Shown here: positions 1 through 8,202 of the stretch, piece after piece
Position numbering within the stretch: the first letter of the stretch is position 1
Layout of the letters: the number at the start of each line of letters is the position of its first letter
Assembly (NCBI GenBank): GCA_002483135.1
Contig: DLHI01000001.1
Coordinates: forward strand, 80,783-144,782
Source: Hyphomonadaceae bacterium UBA7672
GTDB taxonomy: Bacteria; Pseudomonadota; Alphaproteobacteria; Caulobacterales; Hyphomonadaceae
Reading direction: 5' to 3'
Length of the DNA stretch: 64,000 nt
Made by a program: the position numbers and the translations under genes
The notes under the pieces: model-generated
The model's database searches: none
What the model was told of the DNA's origin: nothing
Seen by the model: the letters and a program-made list of their open reading frames with translations, nothing else

Positions 1-27
1 CTTGAGGCGAGCCTATCCACTTTCGGG

Positions 28-279
28 ATGAAAGGCAGGCTTCTGAGCATTGCGGTTGCTATCCTCGTACACCCCGCAACAGCGGCCGTGGTCCTGGTAC
101 TGTTTCTGGTGTTCAACAAGGGCTTCGGAATTGGAAATGCCGTAAGCCTCGTTGCGGCTCTCGTGGCCTTCGTCCTTGTGTGCGCCGCGTTGGGCCGACT
201 CTGGCGACGCTTCGTACCAGCCAAGGAAAAGCCTGAAGACGACGCGTCATCTGAGCCAGTGTCGCTTCGCGACGATTGA
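28..279 (+). CDS. Small two-helix membrane protein, unknown function
   Basis: An 83-residue protein with two hydrophobic stretches (about residues 5-30 and 35-57) followed by a basic patch (RLWRRF) and a hydrophilic, acidic tail ending near SLRDD. This arrangement suggests an inner-membrane hairpin with a cytoplasmic tail. The ATG start is the only one near the left edge; the upstream region is cut by the window, so promoter and operon context are unknown. No family is recognised. Confidence 0.5.
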   Translation: MKGRLLSIAVAILVHPATAAVVLVLFLVFNKGFGIGNAVSLVAALVAFVLVCAALGRLWRRFVPAKEKPEDDASSEPVSLRDD

Positions 280-336
280 AACCCCTTGCCCGCTGCTTTG
301 CAGCGACTGCCGGGCGGGGGCCCGGCGGTCCAGAGA

Positions 337-813
337 TTAATCATCCAGCGAGCCGAAGGGGCCTTCTTCGTCTTCGTCGTCGGGGTCGAGGTCTTCTTCC
401 TCGTCATCTTCCTCCGGCTCCCCGAACCAGGCGTCTTCATCCTCGACCGGCTGAGGCAGGCGTTCTTCGAGCATGCCGGCGACGGTTCCCGGCGGCAGTT
501 CGGGCGCGCCTTCGATGACCCAGGAAAGAAACTCCTCGGGTCCGCCATTGAGATAGGGCGGCGGGGAGACAGGCTTGAACACCACCGCCATCCCCTCCTC
601 CAGCGAGAGACTGTTCAGCACCGACCCGATCTCCTGCACGGTGTGCCAGGCGAGGTCGTGGTCGATGTCGATGGAGAATTTGATCCACCACCCGCCATCG
701 GGCTCCTCGCCCGCGCCGATGCCCTGCGAAGGCGTGTCGTTTATCTCTATCGCGGGGATGCGCACGAGAAAATCGATCAGCTTTGCGAACTTTGGATGAT
801 GCGTTTCAGACAT
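337..813 (-). CDS. Acidic conserved hypothetical protein
   Basis: 158 residues starting MSETHHPKF. The reading frame is open further upstream, but that extension is Pro/Arg-rich and looks like shadow coding; the chosen ATG has an AGGGG box about 10 bases before it. The body (about residues 5-110) contains many aromatic and acidic residues and looks like a small soluble domain. The last 40 residues are almost purely Asp/Glu (for example EEDDEEEDLDPDDEDEEG), a strongly acidic tail that could bind metal or basic partners. The gene is divergent from the next one. No domain is recognised. Confidence 0.6.
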   Translation of the reverse strand: MSETHHPKFAKLIDFLVRIPAIEINDTPSQGIGAGEEPDGGWWIKFSIDIDHDLAWHTVQEIGSVLNSLSLEEGMAVVFKPVSPPPYLNGGPEEFLSWVIEGAPELPPGTVAGMLEERLPQPVEDEDAWFGEPEEDDEEEDLDPDDEDEEGPFGSLDD

Positions 814-894
814 CTTCGAATCCCCTTGGCGGCCTCCGTTGACCTTGCCGTGATCCGGGCGTTTGCTCCAGCGGAACGATGGAGGCGGCGGGCC

Positions 895-1350
895 ATGACA
901 AAGGTCTGGAAGAAGGGGCGCGGGAAGCTGGGGCCCATGGCGCCGCTGCTGGGCCGGTGGAAGGCCAAGGCGGATACGCCGATGGGGCCGGTGACATGTG
1001 TCCGTCACTATGAAGCGTTCGGCGAGAAGTATGTGCGGCTGGAGGCGGAGTGGACGTTCAGCGCGAAGGGCGCGCCGAAATCCTATCGCGAGACCTGCTT
1101 CTTCGGGCCGGACTCGGATGGGGTGCTAACTTTCTGGTCCTACACCAGCGATGGGAAGAAGAGTTCCGGCAAGCTGGCGGATGCGAGCGACCTTCACGCG
1201 CAGGCCGTGTGCTTCGAGGCGCAGATGGACGCAGGGCTGGCGCGGCAGACCTTCTGGCCGGCCGATTCGGGCGGCATGCACTGGGTCGTCGAGGCGAAGA
1301 CCAAGAAAGGCTGGAGCCGGCTTGCCGATCACCACTACCGCCCGGCCTGA
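895..1350 (+). CDS. Lipocalin/DUF1579-like hypothetical protein
   Basis: 151 residues starting MTKVWKKGRGKLG, preceded by a GGAGGCGG ribosome binding site at about 881-888. There is no signal peptide. The pattern of alternating strands with the opening LGRWKAKADTPMGPVTCVR and a later aromatic-rich strand (FWSYTSDGK, HHYRPA) resembles small beta-barrel proteins of the DUF1579/lipocalin-like type. That is a resemblance only; no ligand residues are clear. It lies divergent to the acidic protein at 337-813 and upstream of a lipoprotein gene with its own ribosome binding site. Confidence 0.6.
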   Translation: MTKVWKKGRGKLGPMAPLLGRWKAKADTPMGPVTCVRHYEAFGEKYVRLEAEWTFSAKGAPKSYRETCFFGPDSDGVLTFWSYTSDGKKSSGKLADASDLHAQAVCFEAQMDAGLARQTFWPADSGGMHWVVEAKTKKGWSRLADHHYRPA

Positions 1351-1402
1351 TGCCGCGTTAGACCATGGCAAGCGCGCTGAAGCGTGAATGAGGAGACGAC
1401 CC

Positions 1403-1867
1403 ATGCGATTTGCGATCCTGTCATTGTCGGCCCTGGCGCTTGCGGCATGTGGCGGCGAAACGCCGGCCAAGCCGGCTGAACCGGTGGCGGAAGCGCCGGC
1501 GGCCGATGCCCATGAAGGCCATGGCCCGATGGATGCTGGCATGCAGGCCGCGGACGCGGCCGATGACGCCAACCAGGCGGAGACGCCCGACGGATTCATG
1601 TATCACACCGACACCTCGAAGATCGAAAGCATTCATCTGCCGACGGCGGCGGGGGTGACGTGGACGGCGACGCCGGAAGATCCGACGCAGGTCGAGGTGA
1701 CGGGCGCGGCGGACGAGACGATGCCGGACGGCACGGTGCATCACGTCATCAAGATCAAGCCGGTGAAGTCTGGCGTGATTGCGAAAGTGAAGCTCGAGAA
1801 GCGCGAGAGCGCAGACGCCGCCGCACCGGTCGTGGAGACGCGGACCGTCAACGTGATGATCCACTAG
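1403..1867 (+). CDS. Lipoprotein with His/Asp-rich N-terminal linker
   Basis: 154 residues. The second ATG (MRFAIL) is chosen because an AGGAG box lies 7 bases upstream. The signal peptide ends in a lipobox (LALAAC), so the mature protein should be lipid-anchored in the cell envelope. A linker rich in His, Met, Asp and Ala (DAHEGHGPMDAGM) follows, then a beta-rich domain of about 90 residues. The linker could bind a metal ion, but no known metal-binding family is recognised. A strong terminator follows the stop codon. Confidence 0.7.
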   Translation: MRFAILSLSALALAACGGETPAKPAEPVAEAPAADAHEGHGPMDAGMQAADAADDANQAETPDGFMYHTDTSKIESIHLPTAAGVTWTATPEDPTQVEVTGAADETMPDGTVHHVIKIKPVKSGVIAKVKLEKRESADAAAPVVETRTVNVMIH

Positions 1868-1891
1868 GCTGACGGTCTTGCCAGACATGGA

Positions 1892-1926
1892 GAGGGCGCG
1901 GGCTCAACACCCGCGCCCTCTTCTTT
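1892..1926 (+). terminator. Rho-independent terminator
   Basis: A perfect 11-bp GC-rich stem (left arm 1892-1902, right arm 1910-1920) with a 7-base loop is followed by TTCTTT. It lies between the lipoprotein gene and the convergent EF-hand gene and fits termination of the plus-strand gene. Confidence 0.85.
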
Positions 1927-1947
1927 CGTGTAATGTCGAGAGCGGGA

Positions 1948-2244
1948 TCAGCCGGGCTTGGAGGCTGGCGGCGTGGTTTTCGCCTCGACCCACTTGCTGA
2001 ACTCGGCGACGGTGAGTGACTTGTTCTTGTCGGAGTCGTACGCGTCGAAATCGGTCTGCGTGATCTTCGCGTCGATGGTCTGCACTTCGGTCAGCGACAG
2101 GGCGCCGCTCTTGTCAGCGTCGTGCTTGGCGAAGGCCTGTTCAGCCATGGACTTTTCCGTGGCGGGTGGCGCGGTCGGTGTCTGAGCCAGGGCGGGCGCC
2201 GAGAAGGCGGCGAGGGTTGCGGCGGCCAGAAGCGTCTTCATCAT
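1948..2244 (-). CDS. Secreted EF-hand calcium-binding protein
   Basis: 98 residues with an N-terminal signal peptide cut after ALA (APALA-QT). Two EF-hand loops are visible: DADKSGALSLTE near residue 42 and DSDKNKSLTVAE near residue 69. Both keep the acidic positions 1, 3 and 12 (D, D, E). The protein is therefore a small periplasmic or exported calcium-binding protein of the calerythrin/calmodulin-like type. The start has a GAGGA box. Partner and role are unknown. It is a single gene, convergent with the lipoprotein gene. Confidence 0.85.
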   Translation of the reverse strand: MMKTLLAAATLAAFSAPALAQTPTAPPATEKSMAEQAFAKHDADKSGALSLTEVQTIDAKITQTDFDAYDSDKNKSLTVAEFSKWVEAKTTPPASKPG

Positions 2245-2583
2245 TTTGGATTCCTCTACTGTTTCCGAGCACGGTCCCCTGCGGCGATCGCCGCCCGTCC
2301 TGGATTGGCAAACGGGAGTCGACCCGCCTGGTTGCAGGTTCCTCCCTGACCATTTGGTCAGATAGCCGCGACGAAAACCGCACCAGCCGCAAGGTCGCGA
2401 TTTCTAGGCGTTTTTCGTTAGACGACCGCCAGCGGGCGACCGTCGCCTCACGAAACTTTCACGATTACGCCAGAACCCTCAAACAGTTCCGCCAGCACCA
2501 TTTGTCGCCTTGCGCGTGAGGCTCTTCTGCAACATGTATGTGACATTGGAGTCATGTGGGGGCCAGTCAGGTTCAGGCAGTAC
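2245..2583. other. Intergenic region, no gene seen
   Basis: About 340 bases between the divergent EF-hand gene and the DUF2945-like gene. Short open frames here have poor codon character and no ribosome binding site. It should hold both promoters, but no convincing hexamer pair is claimed. Confidence 0.5.
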
Positions 2584-2814
2584 ATGATACGTAGAAAAGT
2601 TGCGTACCAGCCCGGCTCGCGCGTTCAGTGGGCCGATGCTGGAAAGACCGTGCAGGGCATCATCCGCAAGGTCTTCACCCATCGCCTCGAGCGCACAATG
2701 AATGGCGCGACGGTCACCCGGCCGGCCAACAGGCGCAATCCGGCTTATCTGATCGAGCAGGAATGCGGCTCGGAGCTATTGCTCAATCACAACGACCTTC
2801 TGCCGAGCCACTAG
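2584..2814 (+). CDS. Hypervirulence-associated Tudor-like (DUF2945) protein
   Basis: 76 residues from MIRRKVAYQPGS. The pattern PGSRVQWADAGKTVQGIIRKV, then Asn-Pro-Ala-Tyr-Leu-Ile-Glu and a terminal LLNHNDLLP, matches the small SH3/Tudor-like DUF2945 domain, which usually fills the whole protein. An ATG ten codons upstream (2554) is possible, but neither start has a strong ribosome binding site; the shorter form matches the family's usual beginning. The function of the family is poorly known. Confidence 0.65.
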   Translation: MIRRKVAYQPGSRVQWADAGKTVQGIIRKVFTHRLERTMNGATVTRPANRRNPAYLIEQECGSELLLNHNDLLPSH

Positions 2815-2825
2815 GCCAACCCGGC

Positions 2826-3350
2826 CTAGGGTTCGAACAGGCCCGCCTTGGCGCGCGAAGGCTTGCGCGTCTTCTCGATGCTGACGCCAGGATAGCCCTT
2901 CAGGGGGCCGACCGGCGCGCCGAGATAGGCCCAGTCCTGCAACTCCCCGATGGCGAGGTGATACTTCGCCTCGCGGCCGATGCGCCCCGCGAAGAGGGCG
3001 CGCGGCACGTTGAGCCATTTCGGCGAACCGCCACGTGCGAGCATGAGCGGCGTCCCGCAGCGCGAGCAGAAGGAACGGACATGGTTACGTTCAGCGTCCT
3101 CGAACGTGGCGACGAGTGTCTTGCCACGCACCACGCGCACCTTGCTCTTCCAGCAACCAGCATAGGTGGCATAGGCTGCGCCGTGCGCACGCCGGCTGGC
3201 TTCGGAATGATCGTGCCAGGCCCAGAAAGCGGGGAAGTCGATCTCGATTACGACCCCACCGCAGAGGCAGGCGCCGGAGACGGTTTCAGCGGCCTTCATA
3301 CGAGCCTTGGGCGGGCTAGCAGGTTTCGGCGGCTTGGCTTTGGCAGGCAT
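2826..3350 (-). CDS. GFA (glutathione-dependent formaldehyde-activating-like) family protein
   Basis: 174 residues. The zinc-binding cysteine pattern of the GFA/CENP-V fold is present: GACLCGG near residue 27, a lone Cys in AGCWKSK, and CSRCGTPL near residue 94. Family members bind zinc and some handle glutathione adducts, but most have unknown substrates. The first 20 residues are a Lys/Pro/Ala-rich extension, so the true start could be the internal Met at residue 18. The gene is divergent from the Rieske oxygenase with a 73-base gap that must hold both promoters. Confidence 0.85.
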   Translation of the reverse strand: MPAKAKPPKPASPPKARMKAAETVSGACLCGGVVIEIDFPAFWAWHDHSEASRRAHGAAYATYAGCWKSKVRVVRGKTLVATFEDAERNHVRSFCSRCGTPLMLARGGSPKWLNVPRALFAGRIGREAKYHLAIGELQDWAYLGAPVGPLKGYPGVSIEKTRKPSRAKAGLFEP

Positions 3351-3423
3351 GCTGGGCCCTATTCATCTCGACGCGGCGCAGCAAACATCGGATAACACCG
3401 CCTGCACAAGCATACGGACGAAA

Positions 3424-4521
3424 ATGGCCGACGGCGCAATTTCCAAATCTGCCGGCATAACCGCCGAGGGCTGGCTGACGGACAGCTGGTATTTCGCGTG
3501 CGCGTCGAAGACGCTGGCGCCGGGGACGCAATTCCGCCGGATCGTCCTGGGGCAGCCCGTACTGCTTGCCCGCACAGAGACGGGAGAGGCGTTCGCGCTG
3601 CGCGACATCTGCCCTCACCGGCTGGTGCCGCTGTCGGCGGGGCAGCAGGTGATGACGGACGGGCAGCCGACGATCCAGTGCCCGTATCATGGATGGCGCT
3701 TCGGGACGGATGGGCAGTGCAAGCTGATGCCGTCGCTGCCGAACAAGGAAGACTTTGCGACCGACAAGGTGCGCGTGCGGCGCTATCCGCTGCACGAGGT
3801 GAACGGGATGATCTTCATCTACGTCGCCGACAATCCGCGCGTGGACGAGCCGCCGGCCGCGCCGCCGCCGAGCTTCGCGATCGGCGAAGGGATCAATCCG
3901 AAGTTCATCGTGCATCAGGTGTTCAACGCGCACATGGACGATGCTGTCGTTGGACTGATGGACCCGGCGCATGTGCCGTTCGTTCACAATCAATGGTGGT
4001 GGCGGCCGCCGAGCACGGGGCTACGGCTCAAGGAAAAACTATTCGAGCCGGCGGAGCGCGGCTGGGCGCTGGCGAAGCATGCGCCATCGGGCAATTCGTT
4101 GGCCTATCGCGCACTGATGGGCGACAAGGTGACGACGGAGATCGTGTTCCAGATTCCGGGCTTCCGGTGGGAGATCATCGAAGCCGAGAAGCGGCGCATC
4201 TTCACGCTGACGTGCCTGACGCCGATCAGCATGAAAAAGACGCGCATCACGCAGATCACGTTCTGGAAGAATGCGCCGTTCCTTGATGTGGCGTTGCCGA
4301 TCCTGATTCCCGCCGCGCAGAAATTCCTTGGGCAGGACGGTCACATGGTGAACCTGCAGAACAAGGGCATGGCCTATCAGCAGAACATGCTGTGGATCGA
4401 CGATATCGATGTGCAGGCCAAGTGGTATCGCACACTGAAGAAGGTATGGGCGGCTTCGCGGGCGGAGGGACGCGCGTTCGTGAACCCGATCGAGCCTCGG
4501 ACGTTGAGGTGGCGGAGTTAG
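3424..4521 (+). CDS. Rieske non-haem iron oxygenase (VanA/phthalate-type)
   Basis: 365 residues. The Rieske 2Fe-2S site is CPH (C63, H65) and CPYH (C86, H89). The catalytic domain carries the usual iron-ligand stretch LMDPAHVPFVH near residues 178-188. This type hydroxylates or demethylates aromatic or ring substrates and needs a separate reductase, which is not found nearby. The start MADGAIS is preferred over an upstream extension that reads into the promoter region shared with the GFA gene. The substrate cannot be inferred. Confidence 0.88.
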   Translation: MADGAISKSAGITAEGWLTDSWYFACASKTLAPGTQFRRIVLGQPVLLARTETGEAFALRDICPHRLVPLSAGQQVMTDGQPTIQCPYHGWRFGTDGQCKLMPSLPNKEDFATDKVRVRRYPLHEVNGMIFIYVADNPRVDEPPAAPPPSFAIGEGINPKFIVHQVFNAHMDDAVVGLMDPAHVPFVHNQWWWRPPSTGLRLKEKLFEPAERGWALAKHAPSGNSLAYRALMGDKVTTEIVFQIPGFRWEIIEAEKRRIFTLTCLTPISMKKTRITQITFWKNAPFLDVALPILIPAAQKFLGQDGHMVNLQNKGMAYQQNMLWIDDIDVQAKWYRTLKKVWAASRAEGRAFVNPIEPRTLRWRS

Positions 4522-4531
4522 GTTTGCCGCC

Positions 4532-4634
4532 GGTGAGCACGGCCTCGTGCTTCGACAGGCTCAGCATGAGGCCTATTGGAAGCCACGCCCACCAAGCCTC
4601 ATCCTGAGCTTGTCGAAGGACGAGACGTCTCACC
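4532..4634. repeat. Dispersed long inverted repeat
   Basis: An imperfect inverted repeat: inner arms 4548-4571 and 4596-4619 read in opposite directions with about four mismatches (core CTTCGACAGGCTCAGC versus GCTTGTCGAAGG), and outer arms begin GGTGAG and end CTCACC. Sequences of the form TCATCCTGAGCTTGTCGAAG are widespread dispersed repeats in proteobacterial genomes. It lies between convergent genes and contains the stop codon of the minus-strand gene, so it probably also works as a bidirectional terminator. Confidence 0.75.
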
Positions 4635-5058
4635 AAGAAAACCGCGCGCGAAGCATGACCAGTGCTCCAACTCCGAAGGCGACTGCGCTGGTCAACACGA
4701 CCACGTCGAGCAGGGTGGCGAGCGTGGACACGACAACCTGGGTGACCGCAAACGCTGTCGCCCAGCATACGGCCAGAAACACGATTCCAGCTGCCAACAC
4801 AGACCAGCGCTCGCGCGATCTGGATTCAGCGCTCCAAGGAATGTTGCGCTTCTGAAACTGCGTTCGAACCGTAGACATCAGAAAGGCGCATGCACCAATC
4901 AAGAGCACAACGCTTGTCTCTTGACGAGTTCCGAGAGGACCGAGGTCCACCAGAACTCCATAAACACAAAGCGCGCTCAACAGCACGCAGAGGACACCGC
5001 CCGCCGAATCTAGGCTAATGAGGTCTACGAAAGACTTTCCCAACCTGCCGCTCTCCAC
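4630..5058 (-). CDS. Four-helix membrane protein, unknown function
   Basis: 142 residues with about four hydrophobic segments: around residues 20-38, 45-62, 85-108 and 112-135. The start codon is GTG with a weak GGA six bases upstream; no ATG is available near the N-terminus. The stop codon lies in the outer arm of the dispersed inverted repeat, so the C-terminal end (RARFSW) may have been reset by insertion of that repeat. No family is recognised. Coding reality rests on the coherent membrane topology. Confidence 0.5.
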   Translation of the reverse strand: MESGRLGKSFVDLISLDSAGGVLCVLLSALCVYGVLVDLGPLGTRQETSVVLLIGACAFLMSTVRTQFQKRNIPWSAESRSRERWSVLAAGIVFLAVCWATAFAVTQVVVSTLATLLDVVVLTSAVAFGVGALVMLRARFSW

Positions 5059-5099
5059 GCAATTCCGGTGACCGCGAAGGTTTACCGTCCGAACGCCCC

Positions 5100-5137
5100 C
5101 TCACCCTACCCTCTCCCCACAACGGGGAGAGGGGTGA
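5100..5137. repeat. Palindromic CTCTCCCC/GGGGAGAG repeat
   Basis: A compact hairpin with CCTCTCCCC pairing with GGGGAGAGG and flanking CTCACC/GGTGAG arms. This is a common dispersed palindrome of high-GC proteobacteria. It lies just downstream of the dienelactone hydrolase-like gene and could act as its terminator. Confidence 0.65.
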
Positions 5138-5164
5138 GTCGAAATGGCGCTCGCAGAGCGTCTT

Positions 5165-6064
5165 CTACTTCAACCCCGCCTTGAAGTTGGCGAGCAGGCG
5201 CGTCCAGGCTTTTTCGGCGAGGGCTTCGTCGTAGACCTGGCTGTCGGTGGGGCACCAGCCGTGTTGGGCGGCGTAGACTTCGATCTCGGCCTTGATCTTC
5301 GTCTTGGCGAATTCGTCGCGCAGCTTGTCCTTGATGGTGGGGTCCTGCGCGTCGTCGTTCTGGGCGACGGCGATCAGCATGTTGGTGGCCTTCATCTGCG
5401 GGATGAGCAGGTGCGGGCTGGTGGGCGCCGCAGTGAGCAGGCCGCCGCCGTGGAAGCTGGCGCCGGCGCCAATGCGATCCGGCAGGAAGCCGGCCGTGCG
5501 CATGACGAGCGGGCCGCCCATGCAGTAACCGGTCGTGCCTGCCTTCTTCTTGGCGTCGACAGAGCCGTGCTTGTCGAGCCAGGCGAACATGGCGGTTGCA
5601 TCCTTGCGGGTGTTTTCCGGATCGCTGACCGTGGGTTGCATCAGGCCGACGAGGCGCGTGCGCACCGGGGCGTCGGAGAATTTTTCGGTGGCGGCGTCGA
5701 ACACTTGACCGCGCGCGAGGCGATAGAACGGGTTGATCGTGAGTACGGCATAGCCCGCCTGCGCGAGGCGCTTGCCCATGCCGCGGAAGGCAGGACGCAG
5801 GCCCATGATGTCCGGCCAGACAAGAACGGCGGGATGCTTTCCGAAGGCGGGCACGGCGAAGTGGACATCGGCCTTGCCATCCGGCGTGTCGATGTCGAGC
5901 TCCATCTCGACGACAGGAAGTTTGGTGGTCTGGGCTTCGGCTTCGACCGTGGCGAGGTTGGCGAGCGCGAGCGTAGCGGCACCGGCAGCGATGGCGCCGC
6001 GGCGGGACATGCCGCCTTCCTTGAAGAATTCCTGGTTGCTGGCTTCGGTATGCTCGTCGCACAT
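5165..6064 (-). CDS. Tat-exported dienelactone hydrolase family protein
   Basis: 299 residues. The alpha/beta hydrolase core has the Cys nucleophile of the dienelactone hydrolase group in GYCMGG, with Asp (QNDDAQDP) and His (AAQHGW) completing the triad. The N-terminus carries SRRGAIAAG followed by a hydrophobic stretch to EAEAQ, a twin-arginine signal, so the enzyme should fold in the cytoplasm and act in the periplasm. The ATG at 6064 has a GGGAGAG box; the open frame upstream is non-coding overlap with the transporter end. Substrate unknown. It is separated from cysA by 113 bases and is probably its own unit. Confidence 0.85.
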   Translation of the reverse strand: MCDEHTEASNQEFFKEGGMSRRGAIAAGAATLALANLATVEAEAQTTKLPVVEMELDIDTPDGKADVHFAVPAFGKHPAVLVWPDIMGLRPAFRGMGKRLAQAGYAVLTINPFYRLARGQVFDAATEKFSDAPVRTRLVGLMQPTVSDPENTRKDATAMFAWLDKHGSVDAKKKAGTTGYCMGGPLVMRTAGFLPDRIGAGASFHGGGLLTAAPTSPHLLIPQMKATNMLIAVAQNDDAQDPTIKDKLRDEFAKTKIKAEIEVYAAQHGWCPTDSQVYDEALAEKAWTRLLANFKAGLK

Positions 6065-6177
6065 GTGGCGTCTCTCCCTGTTTCCCACCGCTGGCCGTTT
6101 GGGCCTTGGGGAGAGGCTACACGCAATGTTGTAGCGCGTGCAAATCGCGGGGGTGTGATGGGGCGTGCGGCTAGCGC

Positions 6178-7299
6178 CTACCGGTCCAGCCAGCCTTCGG
6201 CCTTGGCCCATTTGAAGTCGGCGGTGGCGGAGGCGGCTAGTTTTTCGGTGGCGTAACCTTCCTGCCCTGCCCCATAGACCCGGCCGCCGATGATGCGGAC
6301 CTGGACGCGCTGCGAGTTCTGGATCGACAGCTCGGCGGAGGCGTCGAATTCGATGCGATGGCGGGCGAGGCCGCATTCGATTGTGACGCGACGCATGCCG
6401 CCGATGCGTCTTGTCGATACGACGAGACCGGGAATGCCGGGGCCGCCGTCGGTGACCATCTCGACGTCTTCGGGGCGCAGATACAGTTGCGCGGGGCCGT
6501 CGGGAAGCGCGCCCACATCGAGATCGATCACGCGCTCGTCCAGCGTGGCGCGGCCATTGCCGATGGTGACGGGGATGACACTGGACTCTCCGATGAAGGA
6601 GAAGACGAAGGGCGTGGCCGGCGTGTCGTAGATTTCATCCGGCGTGGCGGACTGTTCGATCTGGCCCTTGTTCATGACGACGACGCGGTCTGCGAGTTCG
6701 AGGGCCTCTTCCTGGTCGTGCGTGACGAACAGCGTCGTGTGGCCGGTGCGCTCGTGGAGTTCGCGGAGCCAGCGGCGGAGGTCTTTCCTCACGCGGGCGT
6801 CGAGGGCGCCGAAGGGTTCGTCGAGTAGCAGCACAGAGGGTTCGATGGCGAGCGCGCGGGCGAGCGCCACGCGCTGGCGCTGTCCGCCCGAGAGCTGGGA
6901 GGGGAACCGCTTTTCGAGGCCGGAGAGTTGCACAAGATCCAGAAGCTCCATGACCTTCTGGCGGATGTCGGATTCCTTCGGCCTGTTCTTGCGGCGGGCA
7001 CGCAGGCCGAAGGCGATGTTGTCCATCACGCGCATATGGCGGAACAGCGCATAGTGCTGAAAAACGAAACCGACACCGCGATCCTGGATGCGCTTTTCCG
7101 ATGCGTCGCGATCGTTGAAGTAGACGATGCCGGTATCAGGCGTTTCGAGACCGGCGATGGTGCGCAGGAGCGTGGTCTTGCCCGAGCCGGAGGGGCCGAG
7201 CAGCGCCACGAGTTCGCCCGAGCCGACCGTGAGCGACACGTCGGCGAGCGCGGCCATGCCGGCGTAGTTCTTGGAGACGTTGGCGACGCGAACTTGCAT
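6178..7299 (-). CDS. cysA: Sulfate/thiosulfate ABC transporter ATPase
   Basis: 373 residues. It has Walker A GPSGSGKTT (residues 35-43), the signature LSGGQRQRVALARAL, Walker B VLLLDEPFG and the switch His in FVTHDQEEAL. A C-terminal TOBE-like domain of about 130 residues follows, as in CysA. The ATPase drives import of sulfate or thiosulfate through CysT/CysW. It is the last gene of the minus-strand transporter operon, 21 bases after cysW. Molybdate and ferric-iron importers have similar ATPases, but the two CysT/CysW-type permeases and the binding protein decide for sulfate. Confidence 0.93.
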   Translation of the reverse strand: MQVRVANVSKNYAGMAALADVSLTVGSGELVALLGPSGSGKTTLLRTIAGLETPDTGIVYFNDRDASEKRIQDRGVGFVFQHYALFRHMRVMDNIAFGLRARRKNRPKESDIRQKVMELLDLVQLSGLEKRFPSQLSGGQRQRVALARALAIEPSVLLLDEPFGALDARVRKDLRRWLRELHERTGHTTLFVTHDQEEALELADRVVVMNKGQIEQSATPDEIYDTPATPFVFSFIGESSVIPVTIGNGRATLDERVIDLDVGALPDGPAQLYLRPEDVEMVTDGGPGIPGLVVSTRRIGGMRRVTIECGLARHRIEFDASAELSIQNSQRVQVRIIGGRVYGAGQEGYATEKLAASATADFKWAKAEGWLDR

Positions 7300-7320
7300 G
7301 GAGCTATTTCAGTCTTTCGC

Positions 7321-8202
7321 TCAATGGCGGCGCTGGGCGGCAAGAGAGCCGGCGAAGCGGGCCTCGAGGATGGATTTGACGGCGAGGGTTACGAGGGCAA
7401 GCAAGGCGAGCAATGAGGCGACTGCAAAGGCGGCGGCGGCCTTGTTGTCGTGGTAAAGGATTTCGATGTGGAGCGGCAGCGTGTTGGTCTGGCCCCGGAT
7501 GTGGCCGGAGACGACGGAGACGGCGCCAAATTCACCCATCGCGCGGGCATTGCAGAGCAGGACGCCGTAGAGCAGCCCCCACTTCACGTTCGGCAACGTG
7601 ACGAGGAAGAAGGTGCGCCAGCCCCCGGCGCCCAGAGAGATGGCGGCTTCCTCTTCGGATGAGCCCTGCTGCTGCATCAGCGGGATAAGCTCGCGGGCGA
7701 TGAAGGGGAAGGTGATGAAGATCGTCGCGAGCACGATACCGGGAACGGCGAAGAGGATTTTCACGCCATAGCTGTCGAGCAGCGGGCCGAGTGCGCTGTT
7801 GGCGCCGAAGAGCAGGACGAAGATGAGGCCGGAGACGACCGGCGAGACGGCGAAGGGCAGATCGATTAGCGTGAGCAGGAACGCCTTGCCCTTGAAGTCG
7901 AACTTGGCGATGGCCCAGGCGGCGGCGACGCCGAAGACGAGATTGGCCGGGACTGCGATGGCCGCGACAAGCAGCGTGAGCTGTAGCGCGGATAGGGTGT
8001 GGGGCGAGGTCAAAGCCTCGAAGAAGACGCCGACGCCGCGGCCGAAGGCTTCGATGAAGACGACGAGCAGCGGGGCGATCAGCATCACACCGAGGAAGGC
8101 GAGCGCAAGCGCGATGAGGACGCCGCGCGTGATCGGACCCTCGCCAATCGCCTGCTTTTGACGGCGCTGCTGAGCGGTCGCGGCTTTCTCTGCCTCAGTC
8201 AT
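7321..8202 (-). CDS. cysW: Sulfate ABC transporter permease CysW
   Basis: 293 residues with about six membrane helices. The EAA-type loop that contacts CysA is seen as EEAAISLGAGGWRTFF, followed by LPNVKWGLLYG and the CysW-typical GEFGAVSVVSGHIRGQTNTL. It forms the membrane channel with CysT. Its start overlaps the end of cysT by 8 bases, so the two are translationally coupled. Confidence 0.92.
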   Translation of the reverse strand: MTEAEKAATAQQRRQKQAIGEGPITRGVLIALALAFLGVMLIAPLLVVFIEAFGRGVGVFFEALTSPHTLSALQLTLLVAAIAVPANLVFGVAAAWAIAKFDFKGKAFLLTLIDLPFAVSPVVSGLIFVLLFGANSALGPLLDSYGVKILFAVPGIVLATIFITFPFIARELIPLMQQQGSSEEEAAISLGAGGWRTFFLVTLPNVKWGLLYGVLLCNARAMGEFGAVSVVSGHIRGQTNTLPLHIEILYHDNKAAAAFAVASLLALLALVTLAVKSILEARFAGSLAAQRRH

